DNA of 29,000 nucleotides, from the NCBI GenBank assembly GCA_964520785.1, contig CAZFQG010000069.1:1-29000 (forward strand), given 5' to 3'. This document shows positions 14,597 through 22,693 of this stretch, one piece after another (positions within the stretch are counted from its first letter, which is position 1; each line of letters begins with the position of its first letter). Source of the DNA: CAZFQG01 sp964520785 (GTDB lineage: Bacteria; Planctomycetota; Planctomycetia; Pirellulales; Thermoguttaceae). The notes under the pieces were generated by a model. It worked only from the letters and a program-made list of their open reading frames with translations, did not search any database and had not been told where the DNA came from. Position numbers and translations under genes: made by a program.

Positions 14597-15744
14597 GGAA
14601 GACCCGCGACTCGCTCCATCTCACCCTCACTACCCCCCTCCACGATTCCTTCCGGGTCCGGCAGGTTGCCGGGATGTTCGACGTGCCGATGGAGGAGAAG
14701 CTGCGGCGGGAGATCACGGTCGAGGTGCCGGACTTGGAGCATCCCTGGCGGATCGGGTTGATCGTCGGACCCTCGGGGAGCGGCAAGACGAGCGTCGCCG
14801 CCGCCCTCTTCGGCGAGAACGTGTACCGGAATCCGCCGTGGCCGGAGGACCGCGCGGTCATCGACGTCTTCGACGAGCGTCCGATTCGCGAGACGACCCG
14901 GCTCCTGACCAGCGTGGGATTCGGTTCGCCGCCAAGCTGGATCAAGCCGTACCACGTTCTCTCCCGGGGTGAGCAATTCCGGTGCGATCTGGCCAGGGCG
15001 ATTGCCGAAGCGGAGGGCACCGTCTGTTTCGACGAGTACTCCAGCGTCGTTGACCGGACGGTCGCGCGGTTCGGCTCGATGGCCCTGGCCGGGGCGATCC
15101 GGCGGCACGATCTCGTCGACCGGTTCGTCGCGGTCACGTGCCACGACGACGTCGCGAAGTGGCTCGCACCGGATTGGATTCTCGACTTGGAGACCGGCCG
15201 CGTTGCCGACTACCGCGCCGGCGGCGCAAGGAGGCGGCTTCGGCAAGAGCGAGTGCGAGAGCGAGAGCGAGAGCGAGTGCCACAAGCGGAGAAAATCGCA
15301 TTGGAGGTCTTTCGTTGCGGACGCCGTGCTTGGCCCTTGTTTGCGCCGCATCATTATTTGAGCGGCACACTGGCTCCAGGCTCACGGTGCTATCTGGCGC
15401 TGTGGAAGGGGCGGCCGGTCGCCTTTTGCGCGACGGTGACGCTCATCGGGAGGAAGAGCCGCCGGCGGATCAGCCGCCTCGTGACGCTGCCGGACTTCCA
15501 GGGCGTCGGAATCGGAACGCGGCTCGCCGAAGCGGTCGCCACACTCCACGCCGCGGAAGGCCACCGCGTCACCATCACGGCGAACCACCCCGGCCTGCTC
15601 GCCTACTTCCACCGCGGCCCCTCGTGGCGGCTCGTCGGCCTCAAGAAGACCGGCGGTCGCGCCGGCGGACCCAAGATTCCCACCTACCGCGGCTCTCCGG
15701 GAAGGGCCGTCGTTTCGTGGGAGTGGGTCGGGGAAGCTCGGTGA
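14575..15744 (+). CDS. ABC-type ATPase fused to GNAT acetyltransferase (COG2401-like)
   Basis: A 389-residue two-domain protein. The N-terminal ABC-ATPase shows Walker A 'GPSGSGKTS' (65-73), the signature 'LSRGEQFRCDLARA' (129-142), Walker B 'TVCFDE' (149-154) and an H-loop 'VTCHDD' (188-192). There are no membrane segments and the ATPase domain is short, so it is not a transporter subunit. A Glu/Arg linker (about 225-240) leads to a GNAT domain with 'LPDFQGVGIGTRLAEAVA' (305-322) as the acetyl-CoA motif. This fusion is described as COG2401, known from archaea and from phages and their hosts. It overlaps the preceding small ORF and precedes a glycosyltransferase and the terminase. The acetyl acceptor and the role of the ATPase are unknown; DNA or nucleoside modification is a guess. 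Confidence 0.82.
   Translation: MSGGDVVRKTRDSLHLTLTTPLHDSFRVRQVAGMFDVPMEEKLRREITVEVPDLEHPWRIGLIVGPSGSGKTSVAAALFGENVYRNPPWPEDRAVIDVFDERPIRETTRLLTSVGFGSPPSWIKPYHVLSRGEQFRCDLARAIAEAEGTVCFDEYSSVVDRTVARFGSMALAGAIRRHDLVDRFVAVTCHDDVAKWLAPDWILDLETGRVADYRAGGARRRLRQERVRERERERVPQAEKIALEVFRCGRRAWPLFAPHHYLSGTLAPGSRCYLALWKGRPVAFCATVTLIGRKSRRRISRLVTLPDFQGVGIGTRLAEAVATLHAAEGHRVTITANHPGLLAYFHRGPSWRLVGLKKTGGRAGGPKIPTYRGSPGRAVVSWEWVGEAR
15247..15282 (+). repeat. Hexanucleotide repeat in the ATPase-acetyltransferase linker
   Basis: Six in-frame 6-bp units read GAGCGA, GTGCGA, three times GAGCGA, then GTGCCA. They encode alternating Glu/Arg in the inter-domain linker. Slippage would lengthen or shorten the linker without breaking the frame. 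Confidence 0.8.
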
Positions 15745-15802
15745 AAACCGAAAACCACCAAACCCGTACAACCGCGCGTCCACTCGGCGCCGGCGATAGC
15801 TC

Positions 15803-16648
15803 ATGTCGATGCTCCGTCTCATCCGTCCCGTACTTCGCCCCTCCGGCCGCGGCCCGGGGAATGGGCAGTTTGCGCTGCAGAAGGAATTGCGCCGGCGGAA
15901 CCTGCCTTGGCTGGCGGTTGGCGGGGTTCCGGCGGACGCCGACGTGGTGTGGTTCTGGTCGTGGGAGGATCGTGGGGCGCTGTTGGAGCGCGAGGCGGCC
16001 GGTCGGCCGTACGTGGCCGGGCCGAACGTCCTCTTCGAGAACGCGAAGGAACCTTGCCGGAATGAAAGCGAACGGCGGCTCTGCGCCGCCATGCACTGCG
16101 GGCTGTGGCTGACGGAGTCGCCGTGGTACGCCCGGTTGATGCGGCGGTGGTTTACTTCGAACAACAAAACACCCATACGGATACTTCCCTATCCGCTCGA
16201 TCCGATGCCTCCGGGACCGGGACCACTCCGGCATGATCTGCTGATCTACGCCAAGAGCGGCTACCGTGGCGCGACCCTCGCCAGGCTTCGCCGCCGCTTC
16301 CGAAACGTAAGAATCCTCCGCTACGGACACTACCGCCGCGACGCGCTCCTCGAAGCCGCCTCGACCTCCGCCGCATGCGTCTACCTGAGTGACGACGACC
16401 GCGGGCCGCTCGCGCTGGCTGAAATCCTCGCCTCCGGTTGCCCCACCGTCGGTCTCCCTCGCGGCGCCCCGTTCCTGAACCACGGCGAGAACGGCTACTT
16501 CGTCCGCGACCTCGAGGCCGGCACCCTCATCGACGCCGTCGAGCGTACCCGGCTGCTCAACCGCCCCCGAATCGCCGCCGCCTCCCAAGACCGTTTCGCC
16601 CCGGGAAGAATCGTGGATACGATACTCCCTTGGCTCAAAGAGACATAA
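15803..16648 (+). CDS. GT-B type glycosyltransferase, short GT4-like
   Basis: A 281-residue protein resembling the C-terminal, nucleotide-sugar-binding half of GT4 glycosyltransferases. The conserved region near 205-245 reads 'GPLALAEILASGCPTVGLPR' followed by 'GAPFLNHGENGYFV', the usual E-x7-E-like acidic and Gly-rich elements. The N-terminal half is shorter than in typical GT4 enzymes and contains 'VVWFWSWEDRGALL' and 'RPYVAGPNVLF'. No signal or membrane segment is visible. It sits 58 bases after the ATPase-acetyltransferase gene and 43 before the terminase gene, so it probably belongs to the same unit. In phages such enzymes glycosylate DNA, virions or host surface sugars; which applies here is unknown. 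A second ATG at 15809 is an alternative start. Confidence 0.75.
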   Translation: MSMLRLIRPVLRPSGRGPGNGQFALQKELRRRNLPWLAVGGVPADADVVWFWSWEDRGALLEREAAGRPYVAGPNVLFENAKEPCRNESERRLCAAMHCGLWLTESPWYARLMRRWFTSNNKTPIRILPYPLDPMPPGPGPLRHDLLIYAKSGYRGATLARLRRRFRNVRILRYGHYRRDALLEAASTSAACVYLSDDDRGPLALAEILASGCPTVGLPRGAPFLNHGENGYFVRDLEAGTLIDAVERTRLLNRPRIAAASQDRFAPGRIVDTILPWLKET

Positions 16649-16691
16649 CCTCCCACCTCCTCGCCTCACGGCCCAACCCCGGACCCTCTCC

Positions 16692-18251
16692 ATGTCCTCT
16701 CCCCTGCAATACTTCGTCGAACTCTTCGCGCGGCGCCATGGTCAGGCGCGGCGCCGGGTCAGGGGGATGAGCGATTCCTTGCTGGAGTGGGGAAGGCGGT
16801 ATCTGCCGGATCACTTCAAGCGGCCCCCTTCCAAACTGCATCTCTATCTTTCCAGTCGGCTCGGTTCGATGCACCGCCGGCGCGGAACGCGATTGAACGT
16901 CCTCGCCCCGCGCGGGTCGGCCAAGTCGACGCTCGTGACGCTCGCCTACGTCCTTCGCGCGGCCCTGTGCGGGACGGAGAGGTACATCTGGATTCTCTCC
17001 GACACGAAGCCCCAGGCAATCGCCCATCTGGAGAACATCCGCCTGGAACTCGAAGAAAACCTCCTGCTCCGCGCGGAATTCCCCGCGGAGGTCGTGCCGC
17101 CGTCCCCATGGCGGGCCAACCGGCTCGTCCTGGGAAACGGCGCCGCGATCGAGGCGTTCGGCACCGGTCAGCGGATTCGAGGCAAGCGCCGCCGCGACGA
17201 GCGCCCCACCCTTATCGTGTGCGATGACCTGCAGAACGACGACCACATCCTCTCCGCCGCGCGGCGCGAGAGGGGGCGGACCTGGTTCCACGGTTCGCTC
17301 CTCAAGGCGGGGACGCCGAAAACCAACGTGATCAACCTGGCGACGGCCCTGCACCGCGAAGCGCTGGCGTTGGAACTCTGCCACACGCCCGGGTGGGAGT
17401 CCCGGATATTCAAGAGCATCGTCCGCTATCCCGCGCGGATGGACCTGTGGGAGGCGTGGGAGGAGCGCTACGCCGCGCCGGACGACCCCCGCCGCGACGA
17501 GGCCGCTTTGGCCTTCTTCGAAGCCAATAGGAAGGAGATGACCCGCGGCGCGGCGGTCCTCTGGCCGGAGGTGGAGGACCTCTACGCGCTCATGCGGCTC
17601 CGCGCCGAAGGGGGCGCCGCCGCGTTCGAGCGGGAGAAGCAGAATTCGCCGGTCAACCCCGAGCTGTGCGAATGGCCCGAGCGGTACTTCGACGAGCATG
17701 TCTGGTTCGAGGCATGGCCAAATGATCTGCGGCTGCGGGCCATCGCCATCGACCCCAGCAAGGGGGCCGATTCGCGCCTGGGAGATTACTCGGCGATCGT
17801 GTATCTCGGAGTGGGGCGCGACGGCAGGCTCTACGTCGAGGCCGAACTCGTCCGCCTCCCGGTACCCGAGATGATCGCCGCCGCCGTCGACGCGGTCCGA
17901 CGTTTCCGGCCGGATGTCTTCGGCGTGGAGGCCAACCAGTTCCAATCCCTCCTCGCCGACGAGATGCAAAGGGAATTCCGCGCATCGGGGATGCTTGCCG
18001 TGCGGCCCGCCCTGATCGAGAACCGCGACAACAAGCTTGTGCGAATCCGCCGCCTGGGTCCCTACCTGGCCGCCAAACTCCTCCGCTTTCACCACCGCAC
18101 TCCCGGCACGCGGCTCCTGGTCGACCAACTCCGGATGTTTCCCATCGCTGACCACGACGACGGTCCCGACGCCCTGGAAATGGCCGTCCGCCTGGCCCAA
18201 AACGCCCTCCGCCCGTCCCTGGATGACGGACTGGGTGGAAGGCTGGCGTGA
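16692..18251 (+). CDS. terL: Phage terminase large subunit
   Basis: A complete 519-residue DNA-packaging motor with ATPase and nuclease domains. Walker A-like 'APRGSAKST' is at 72-80, Walker B 'LIVCDD' at 174-179, and the coupling region 'NVINLATALHREAL' near 212-225. The RNase H-like nuclease domain shows 'AIDPSKGADSRLGDYSAIV' (Asp354, Asp365), 'DVFGVEANQF' (Glu413) and 'DHDDGPDALEMAVRLA' (487-502), all carrying the expected acidic residues. No frameshift is present and all catalytic residues look intact, so selection may still act on it. No small terminase subunit is recognisable nearby. The portal gene follows after 86 bases. Confidence 0.92.
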   Translation: MSSPLQYFVELFARRHGQARRRVRGMSDSLLEWGRRYLPDHFKRPPSKLHLYLSSRLGSMHRRRGTRLNVLAPRGSAKSTLVTLAYVLRAALCGTERYIWILSDTKPQAIAHLENIRLELEENLLLRAEFPAEVVPPSPWRANRLVLGNGAAIEAFGTGQRIRGKRRRDERPTLIVCDDLQNDDHILSAARRERGRTWFHGSLLKAGTPKTNVINLATALHREALALELCHTPGWESRIFKSIVRYPARMDLWEAWEERYAAPDDPRRDEAALAFFEANRKEMTRGAAVLWPEVEDLYALMRLRAEGGAAAFEREKQNSPVNPELCEWPERYFDEHVWFEAWPNDLRLRAIAIDPSKGADSRLGDYSAIVYLGVGRDGRLYVEAELVRLPVPEMIAAAVDAVRRFRPDVFGVEANQFQSLLADEMQREFRASGMLAVRPALIENRDNKLVRIRRLGPYLAAKLLRFHHRTPGTRLLVDQLRMFPIADHDDGPDALEMAVRLAQNALRPSLDDGLGGRLA

Positions 18252-18337
18252 GGGACAACCACGAAGCGAGAGGCGATAGCATAGGAAGCGAATGACACGT
18301 TCCAAACCGCGACAAACTCAAACGAAGAGGTCCCCCA

Positions 18338-19627
18338 ATGTCTCTCCTCGAAACCTTCGACACGCTCTATCGCCGCTTGGTCAATCCGCATGAACCGTTC
18401 CTCGACGACGCGGACGGGGAATCGTGGCTGCCCCTTCTGAGTGGGCGGAATGATTCTCGCGCCGCATCCGTCGCGACGGAAGAGGAACTCGCCGCCGTCC
18501 GGGAAGAGTGCCGCGCGCTTGCCGTTTCGAACGAATTCGCCGTCAACGGCCACGAAAACCGCATCAGTTACGTCGTCGGGACCGGCCACGCCTACCGTCT
18601 GGCGGCCAGGCCCGGCGCAGCGGTTCCGCCGGACGAGTTGGCCGCCATGGAGGCCGTTCTAGGCGAATTTCGCGAGGAGAACGGCTGGTACCGGCGCCAG
18701 CAGGAGATCGTCCGCCGGAAGGACCGCGACGGCGAATGCTTCCTGCGGCTCTTTCCGGCCCCCGACGGCTCGACCGCCGTCCGCTTCGTCGAGCCGGGCG
18801 AGGTGACGACACCCAAAGAGAAAACCGCCGACAGCTCCGCCACGTTCGGAATCCGGACCGATCCGCGCGACGTGGAGGCGGTACGCGGATACTACGTGAA
18901 CGGCCGCTTCGTTTCGGCCGCGACGATCCAGCACCGCAAGGCGAACGTCGACGCCAACGTCAAGCGCGGCCTGCCGCTGTTCTTCCCGGTCCGCAAGAAT
19001 CTCCGCCGCGCGGAAAACCTGCTGCGGAACATGAGCGTTCTCGCCGAGATTCAATCGGCCATCGCCCTCATTCGAAAACACGACACCGGCGCCGCGGACG
19101 GCATCCGCCGCTTCGTCGAAAACGGCGCCGACGCCACCGTGGCGGAGCCGTCGGGGAGCGTCACTCATTACCGCCGCTATGCCCCGGGGACGATTCTCGA
19201 TACGTCCGCCGGAATCGACTACGAATTTCCGGCCATCGGCCTCGACGTCGGCCGGTACGTGGCGGTCCTCAAGGCCGAACTCCGCGCGATCGCCTCGCGG
19301 CTGGTGATGCCGGAGTTCATGCTCACCTCCGATGCCTCCAACGCGAACTACTCCTCGACGCTGGTCGCCGAAGGCCCGGCGGTGAAGATGTTCGAGCGGC
19401 TCCAGCACGAAATGATCGAGGAAGACCGCGTGCTCTTCCGCCGCGTTCTCGCCCACGCCGCCGCCTGCGGCCGCTTCTCCGCCGCCAGTCTGCACGACGT
19501 CCGAATCCACGCCACCACCCCACTGCTGACCACCCGCGACCGCCTCAAGGAAGCCCGCGCCGACGAAATCCTCGTTCGCAACGGCGCCATGACCCCGGAG
19601 GTGATGGCGAAGCGGCACGGGGTGTAG
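18338..19627 (+). CDS. Phage portal protein
   Basis: A 429-residue protein with features of phage portal proteins, which form the dodecameric DNA entry ring and bind terminase. Seen in the sequence: an N-terminal helix then 'ALAVSNEFAVNGHENRISYVVG', a charged core ('RRKDRDGECFLRLFPAPDG', 'FVEPGEV'), 'KRGLPLFFPVRKNLRRAENL' and 'RAIASRLVMPEFMLTSDAS' near 310-330, a segment reminiscent of the conserved portal clip/stem region. It follows terL directly, the usual order in tailed phages. GAGG upstream gives a ribosome site. Downstream, instead of capsid genes, there is a promoter and a carbohydrate lyase. The family call relies on synteny as well as motifs. Confidence 0.8.
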   Translation: MSLLETFDTLYRRLVNPHEPFLDDADGESWLPLLSGRNDSRAASVATEEELAAVREECRALAVSNEFAVNGHENRISYVVGTGHAYRLAARPGAAVPPDELAAMEAVLGEFREENGWYRRQQEIVRRKDRDGECFLRLFPAPDGSTAVRFVEPGEVTTPKEKTADSSATFGIRTDPRDVEAVRGYYVNGRFVSAATIQHRKANVDANVKRGLPLFFPVRKNLRRAENLLRNMSVLAEIQSAIALIRKHDTGAADGIRRFVENGADATVAEPSGSVTHYRRYAPGTILDTSAGIDYEFPAIGLDVGRYVAVLKAELRAIASRLVMPEFMLTSDASNANYSSTLVAEGPAVKMFERLQHEMIEEDRVLFRRVLAHAAACGRFSAASLHDVRIHATTPLLTTRDRLKEARADEILVRNGAMTPEVMAKRHGV

Positions 19628-19676
19628 TTCCCCCGGTCCGTATTTTCCCTGTCTCAAAGTCGCGAAACGCCCGCCT

Positions 19677-19704
19677 TTGATTCGGGGCGCGCAACGGCTA
19701 TACT
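19677..19704 (+). promoter_or_regulatory. Likely sigma70-type promoter for the PL11 lyase gene
   Basis: TTGATT (19677-19682) and TATACT (19699-19704) are separated by 16 bp, with four and five of six consensus matches. It lies between the portal stop and the lyase start and marks the transcriptional boundary of the phage-like block. Confidence 0.5.
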
Positions 19705-19767
19705 GGCAACCGAGAGAGCAAAACGGACCGTGCGCCAAGACGAACCCACCATTTCATCCGAGACCAC

Positions 19768-22083
19768 ATGAGATACAAGGGATTATCACGAATGAACGCC
19801 TGTTCGAACATTCTGCTGATGGCTTGCGTTTTGGCGGGTAATTCCACCGCGGCGGAAACGCTTGCCGTCAACAACCCGGGATTCGAAGTCGGAGATTCAC
19901 GACCGGTGGGCTGGACATGGTGGTCGCGAGACCAACTCGGCGAGGCGGTCGTTGTTTCGGAACCGATCTTCGATGGAAAATCCGCCGTTTGCGTGCGATA
20001 TGACGGTAAACGCGACTGGGCATTCAGTTCCCGTAGCCACTTCCCCGTCAAGCCGCAAGACGCGTTCGTCGCCGAAGCCAGAATCAAGGCGGCCCAGGGG
20101 ACCGTCACGCTCGCGGTCGTCGGATACCAAGGGAACGAGGTCGTCGACTGGAAGCTCTCCGAGGCGGAACCCGTCGGCTCCGATTGGACCGACGCGCTGG
20201 AGCGGACGCTGGACGTCGAGAAAGCCGCCGCAACGGAGTGGACCACCGCCCGAGCGTACGTAATCATTCCGCCGGAGTGTGACGGAATTCGAGTCCGTTT
20301 TGTCGGCGACGGCACGACACTGGCTTGGATCGACGCGGTTTCGCTCAAACCGTGGCGCCGCGAACCGAAACCGAAGGTTCGCGGATTCGCTCAGGCTCGA
20401 GTGGCGGAACCACTCGACCGGGGCCTGCTCGCGCGGCCGCTGGAGGGCGGCAAGGTCTACCTCGGCTGGCGACTCCTCGTCTCGGACGCCCCGAACACCG
20501 GTTTTCACGTCTATCGGCGGCCGGCGTCCGCTTCCGCCGACGAGCCGACACGGCTGACCGAGCGACCGTTGACGCGTTCCACGAACTACGTCGATACACC
20601 GCCCGAGAGTTCCTCCAAATGGTTGTATTCGATTCGTCCGATCGATGCGAATGGCTCGGTGGGAGCGCCGTCGCCGGCGGTGACCGTCGACGTTGCCGAA
20701 CATCCGTCCGACTACGTCTCGCTCAAACTCGACGGCAACCACGACTTCCAGAAGGTCGGCATCGGCGATCTGGACGGGGATAAGCGGTTCGATTTCGTCA
20801 TCAAACGGCCGAACTCCAATATCGACCCTTACCACAAATACTGGAAGAGAAGCACCGAGCCGTACAAGCTCGAAGCCTACCGCGATGACGGAACGTTCCT
20901 GTGGCGGTACGATCTCGGCTGGAGCATCGAGACCGGCATCTGGTATTCGCCCTACGTCGTCTACGACTTCGACGGAGACGGCAAGGCCGAGGTCGCCGTG
21001 AAGACGGGCGAGGGCGACCCGCGCGACGAGGACGGCCGGGTGCGCAGCGGGCCGGAGTTCGTCACCATTCTCGATGGGGAAACGGGGCGTGAGATCACCA
21101 AGGCTCCGTGGCCCTCGCGGGAAGGCTTCGGCACGAACCGCCCGTACAATTACCAGTCGCGCAACCAGTTGGGCGTCGCCTATCTGGACGGCAAGACGCC
21201 CTGCCTGATCGTTGCGCGAGGCACGTACAACATCATGAAGGCGGACGCCTATCAGTTTCACGACGGGAAACTCGAGAAGCTCTGGAGTTGGGATAACAGA
21301 GGCCTGGGACGCCGCTACTGGGGTCAGGGCGCCCATTGGATGCACGCCGCGGACGTCGACGACGACGGGCGCGACGAGGTGCTGCTCGGTTCGATCGTCC
21401 TCGACGACGACGGTGACGTCCTCTGGTCGACCGGGCTGGGACATCCCGACCATTTCTACGTCGGCGACCTGAACCCGGCACGTCCGGGTCTGGAAATCTA
21501 CTACGGCATCGAGAATCGCCGGGCGAAGAACGGCATGTGCATGGTCGACGCGAAGTCGGGAAAGCTCCTTTGGGGACATGACGAGCAAACGCATCACATC
21601 CACAGTTCCGGGCTGGTCAGCGATATCGACCCGGCGCACCCGGGCTGCGAGTGTTACAGCGGCGAACGGGACTACGAAGACAAACGCTGGTTGCGGACGT
21701 CCGAAGGGAAGGTCATCTCCACCAAGGACCCGGGCGGTCTCGCACCCCGGGCCGCGTTCTGGGACGCCGATCCCTATCGCGAGTTGGTTCGAGGAAATCG
21801 AGCAATCCAGAAGCTCTCCGGAGAGGAGGTCGGCCCGAAGATAGACGGCCATGTGGCCGCGGTGGCGGATATTCTGGGCGATTGGCGTGAGGAGCTTATC
21901 GTTAGCGTTCCCGGCGAACTGCGGATCTACACGACGACGATCCCGACCGACCGCCGCTTCCCTTGCCTGATGCAGGACCCGATCTACCGGATCGACGTGG
22001 TTCATGCGGCGATGGGGTATTTTCAGGTGCCGATGTTGAGCAAGTGGCCGGGTTCCGCCGGGGTGGAGAGTGGCGACGAATGA
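19768..22083 (+). CDS. Secreted rhamnogalacturonan lyase, polysaccharide lyase family 11
   Basis: A 771-residue exported lyase that cleaves the alternating rhamnose/galacturonate backbone of pectin (rhamnogalacturonan I) by beta-elimination. A signal peptide ends near residue 28 ('STAAE'). Residues about 32-200 form a carbohydrate-binding-like beta domain ('NPGFEVGDSRPVGW'). The PL11 eight-bladed propeller follows from about 212 ('ARVAEPLDRGLLARPLEGGK', 'VYLGWRLL'). Calcium-type loops are 'GDLDGDKRFDF' near 334, 'YDFDGDGKAEVAVKTGEG' near 398 and 'DVDDDGRDEVLLGS' near 529, with 'NYQSRNQLGVAYLDG' between. An internal ATG at 19792 has a better ribosome site (AAGGGA) but would lose the basic signal-peptide n-region. 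It has its own promoter. The neighbouring arabinose-type genes fit a plant-cell-wall diet, which is inference. Confidence 0.9.
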   Translation: MRYKGLSRMNACSNILLMACVLAGNSTAAETLAVNNPGFEVGDSRPVGWTWWSRDQLGEAVVVSEPIFDGKSAVCVRYDGKRDWAFSSRSHFPVKPQDAFVAEARIKAAQGTVTLAVVGYQGNEVVDWKLSEAEPVGSDWTDALERTLDVEKAAATEWTTARAYVIIPPECDGIRVRFVGDGTTLAWIDAVSLKPWRREPKPKVRGFAQARVAEPLDRGLLARPLEGGKVYLGWRLLVSDAPNTGFHVYRRPASASADEPTRLTERPLTRSTNYVDTPPESSSKWLYSIRPIDANGSVGAPSPAVTVDVAEHPSDYVSLKLDGNHDFQKVGIGDLDGDKRFDFVIKRPNSNIDPYHKYWKRSTEPYKLEAYRDDGTFLWRYDLGWSIETGIWYSPYVVYDFDGDGKAEVAVKTGEGDPRDEDGRVRSGPEFVTILDGETGREITKAPWPSREGFGTNRPYNYQSRNQLGVAYLDGKTPCLIVARGTYNIMKADAYQFHDGKLEKLWSWDNRGLGRRYWGQGAHWMHAADVDDDGRDEVLLGSIVLDDDGDVLWSTGLGHPDHFYVGDLNPARPGLEIYYGIENRRAKNGMCMVDAKSGKLLWGHDEQTHHIHSSGLVSDIDPAHPGCECYSGERDYEDKRWLRTSEGKVISTKDPGGLAPRAAFWDADPYRELVRGNRAIQKLSGEEVGPKIDGHVAAVADILGDWREELIVSVPGELRIYTTTIPTDRRFPCLMQDPIYRIDVVHAAMGYFQVPMLSKWPGSAGVESGDE

Positions 22084-22123
22084 ACCTCACGCGAAGCCGC
22101 TAAGCCGCAACGGTACGCACAGG

Positions 22124-22160
22124 TGCCACGCCGTGCGAGCCTCCGGCGATGGGCGTGGCA
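22124..22160. repeat. Inverted repeat downstream of the lyase gene
   Basis: TGCCACGCC (22124-22132) and GGCGTGGCA (22152-22160) form a 9-bp stem with a 19-nt loop. No T-tract follows; it may be a REP-type element or a Rho-independent stop lacking a U-run. Confidence 0.45.
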
Positions 22161-22266
22161 AACCTCCGCGCGATTCTCCACGCCCTTCGTTCCTCAGGGG
22201 GCGCCACCTCTCATCCTTTGGTGGAGCGAAAGGGGCCTAAAATGAGAGCACCAATAAACGACATCC

Positions 22267-22609
22267 ATATCGGAAGACGCCGTTTCTTACGCCTTCTATC
22301 CGGTCGATCTGCGGATTTGCGGCGGCGTCAAGCCGAAACCCCTGGTCGAAGACACGGTACCGACCGTTCCGTTGCGCGCGCTAATCCCGAAGGGAAGCAG
22401 CAGCATTCCGGTCGCCGGTCGCCGCGTATCGAGCGATCGCCTTGCGAACTCGGGACTCCGGGTGCAAGCCTCCTGAATGGCAATGGGCCAGGTCGCGGGC
22501 GCGGTTGCCGCGTTGGCTGCACAGACGAACCAGGCACCCTCTTGACGTATCGCTACATGACATTAAGAATGTGCTTCGGAAGTGCGGGGCGATTGTGCCC
22601 GGCGCATAG
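22267..22609 (+). pseudogene. Decayed C-terminal end of an FAD-dependent oxidoreductase
   Basis: This lies in a 610-base stretch that otherwise has no gene. Reading from 22267 gives 'AFYPVDLRICGGVKPKPL', then 'VPLRALIPKGSSSIPVAGRR' and 'DRLANSGLRVQAS', then a TGA at 22474, then 'MAMGQVAGAVAALAAQTNQ' in the same frame. A one-base frameshift near 22538 is needed to continue with 'PLDVSLHDIKNVLRKCGAIV' to a TAG at 22607. The order matches the C-terminus of FAD_oxidored (PF12831) proteins, where 'PKG...VAGRC' and 'ASCMAMGQAAG' are typical. The TGA stands where Cys is usual. There is no 5' part of the gene and no start codon, so this is a relic. An overlapping open frame (22149-22697) is not a real gene. 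Confidence 0.75.
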
Positions 22610-22693
22610 TGGAGTGGCGGAGATTGCGTCGCCCGGTCTTCCCGGGGCAGTGAATCGATTTGGCAAAGCGAAGTTTCACGAAACAGAGAAATC

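Noticed and set aside
16635..18305. 556-codon minus-strand open frame
   Set aside because: It is antisense to the terminase gene, whose catalytic motifs are intact.
19897..22005. 702-codon minus-strand open frame
   Set aside because: It lies opposite the PL11 lyase gene, which has a signal peptide and family motifs; GC-rich codon use leaves the antisense frame open.
22474..22476. In-frame TGA at a usual Cys position, as possible selenocysteine
   Set aside because: The fragment also needs a frameshift about 60 bases later and lacks a 5' end and start codon, so decay explains the stop better.
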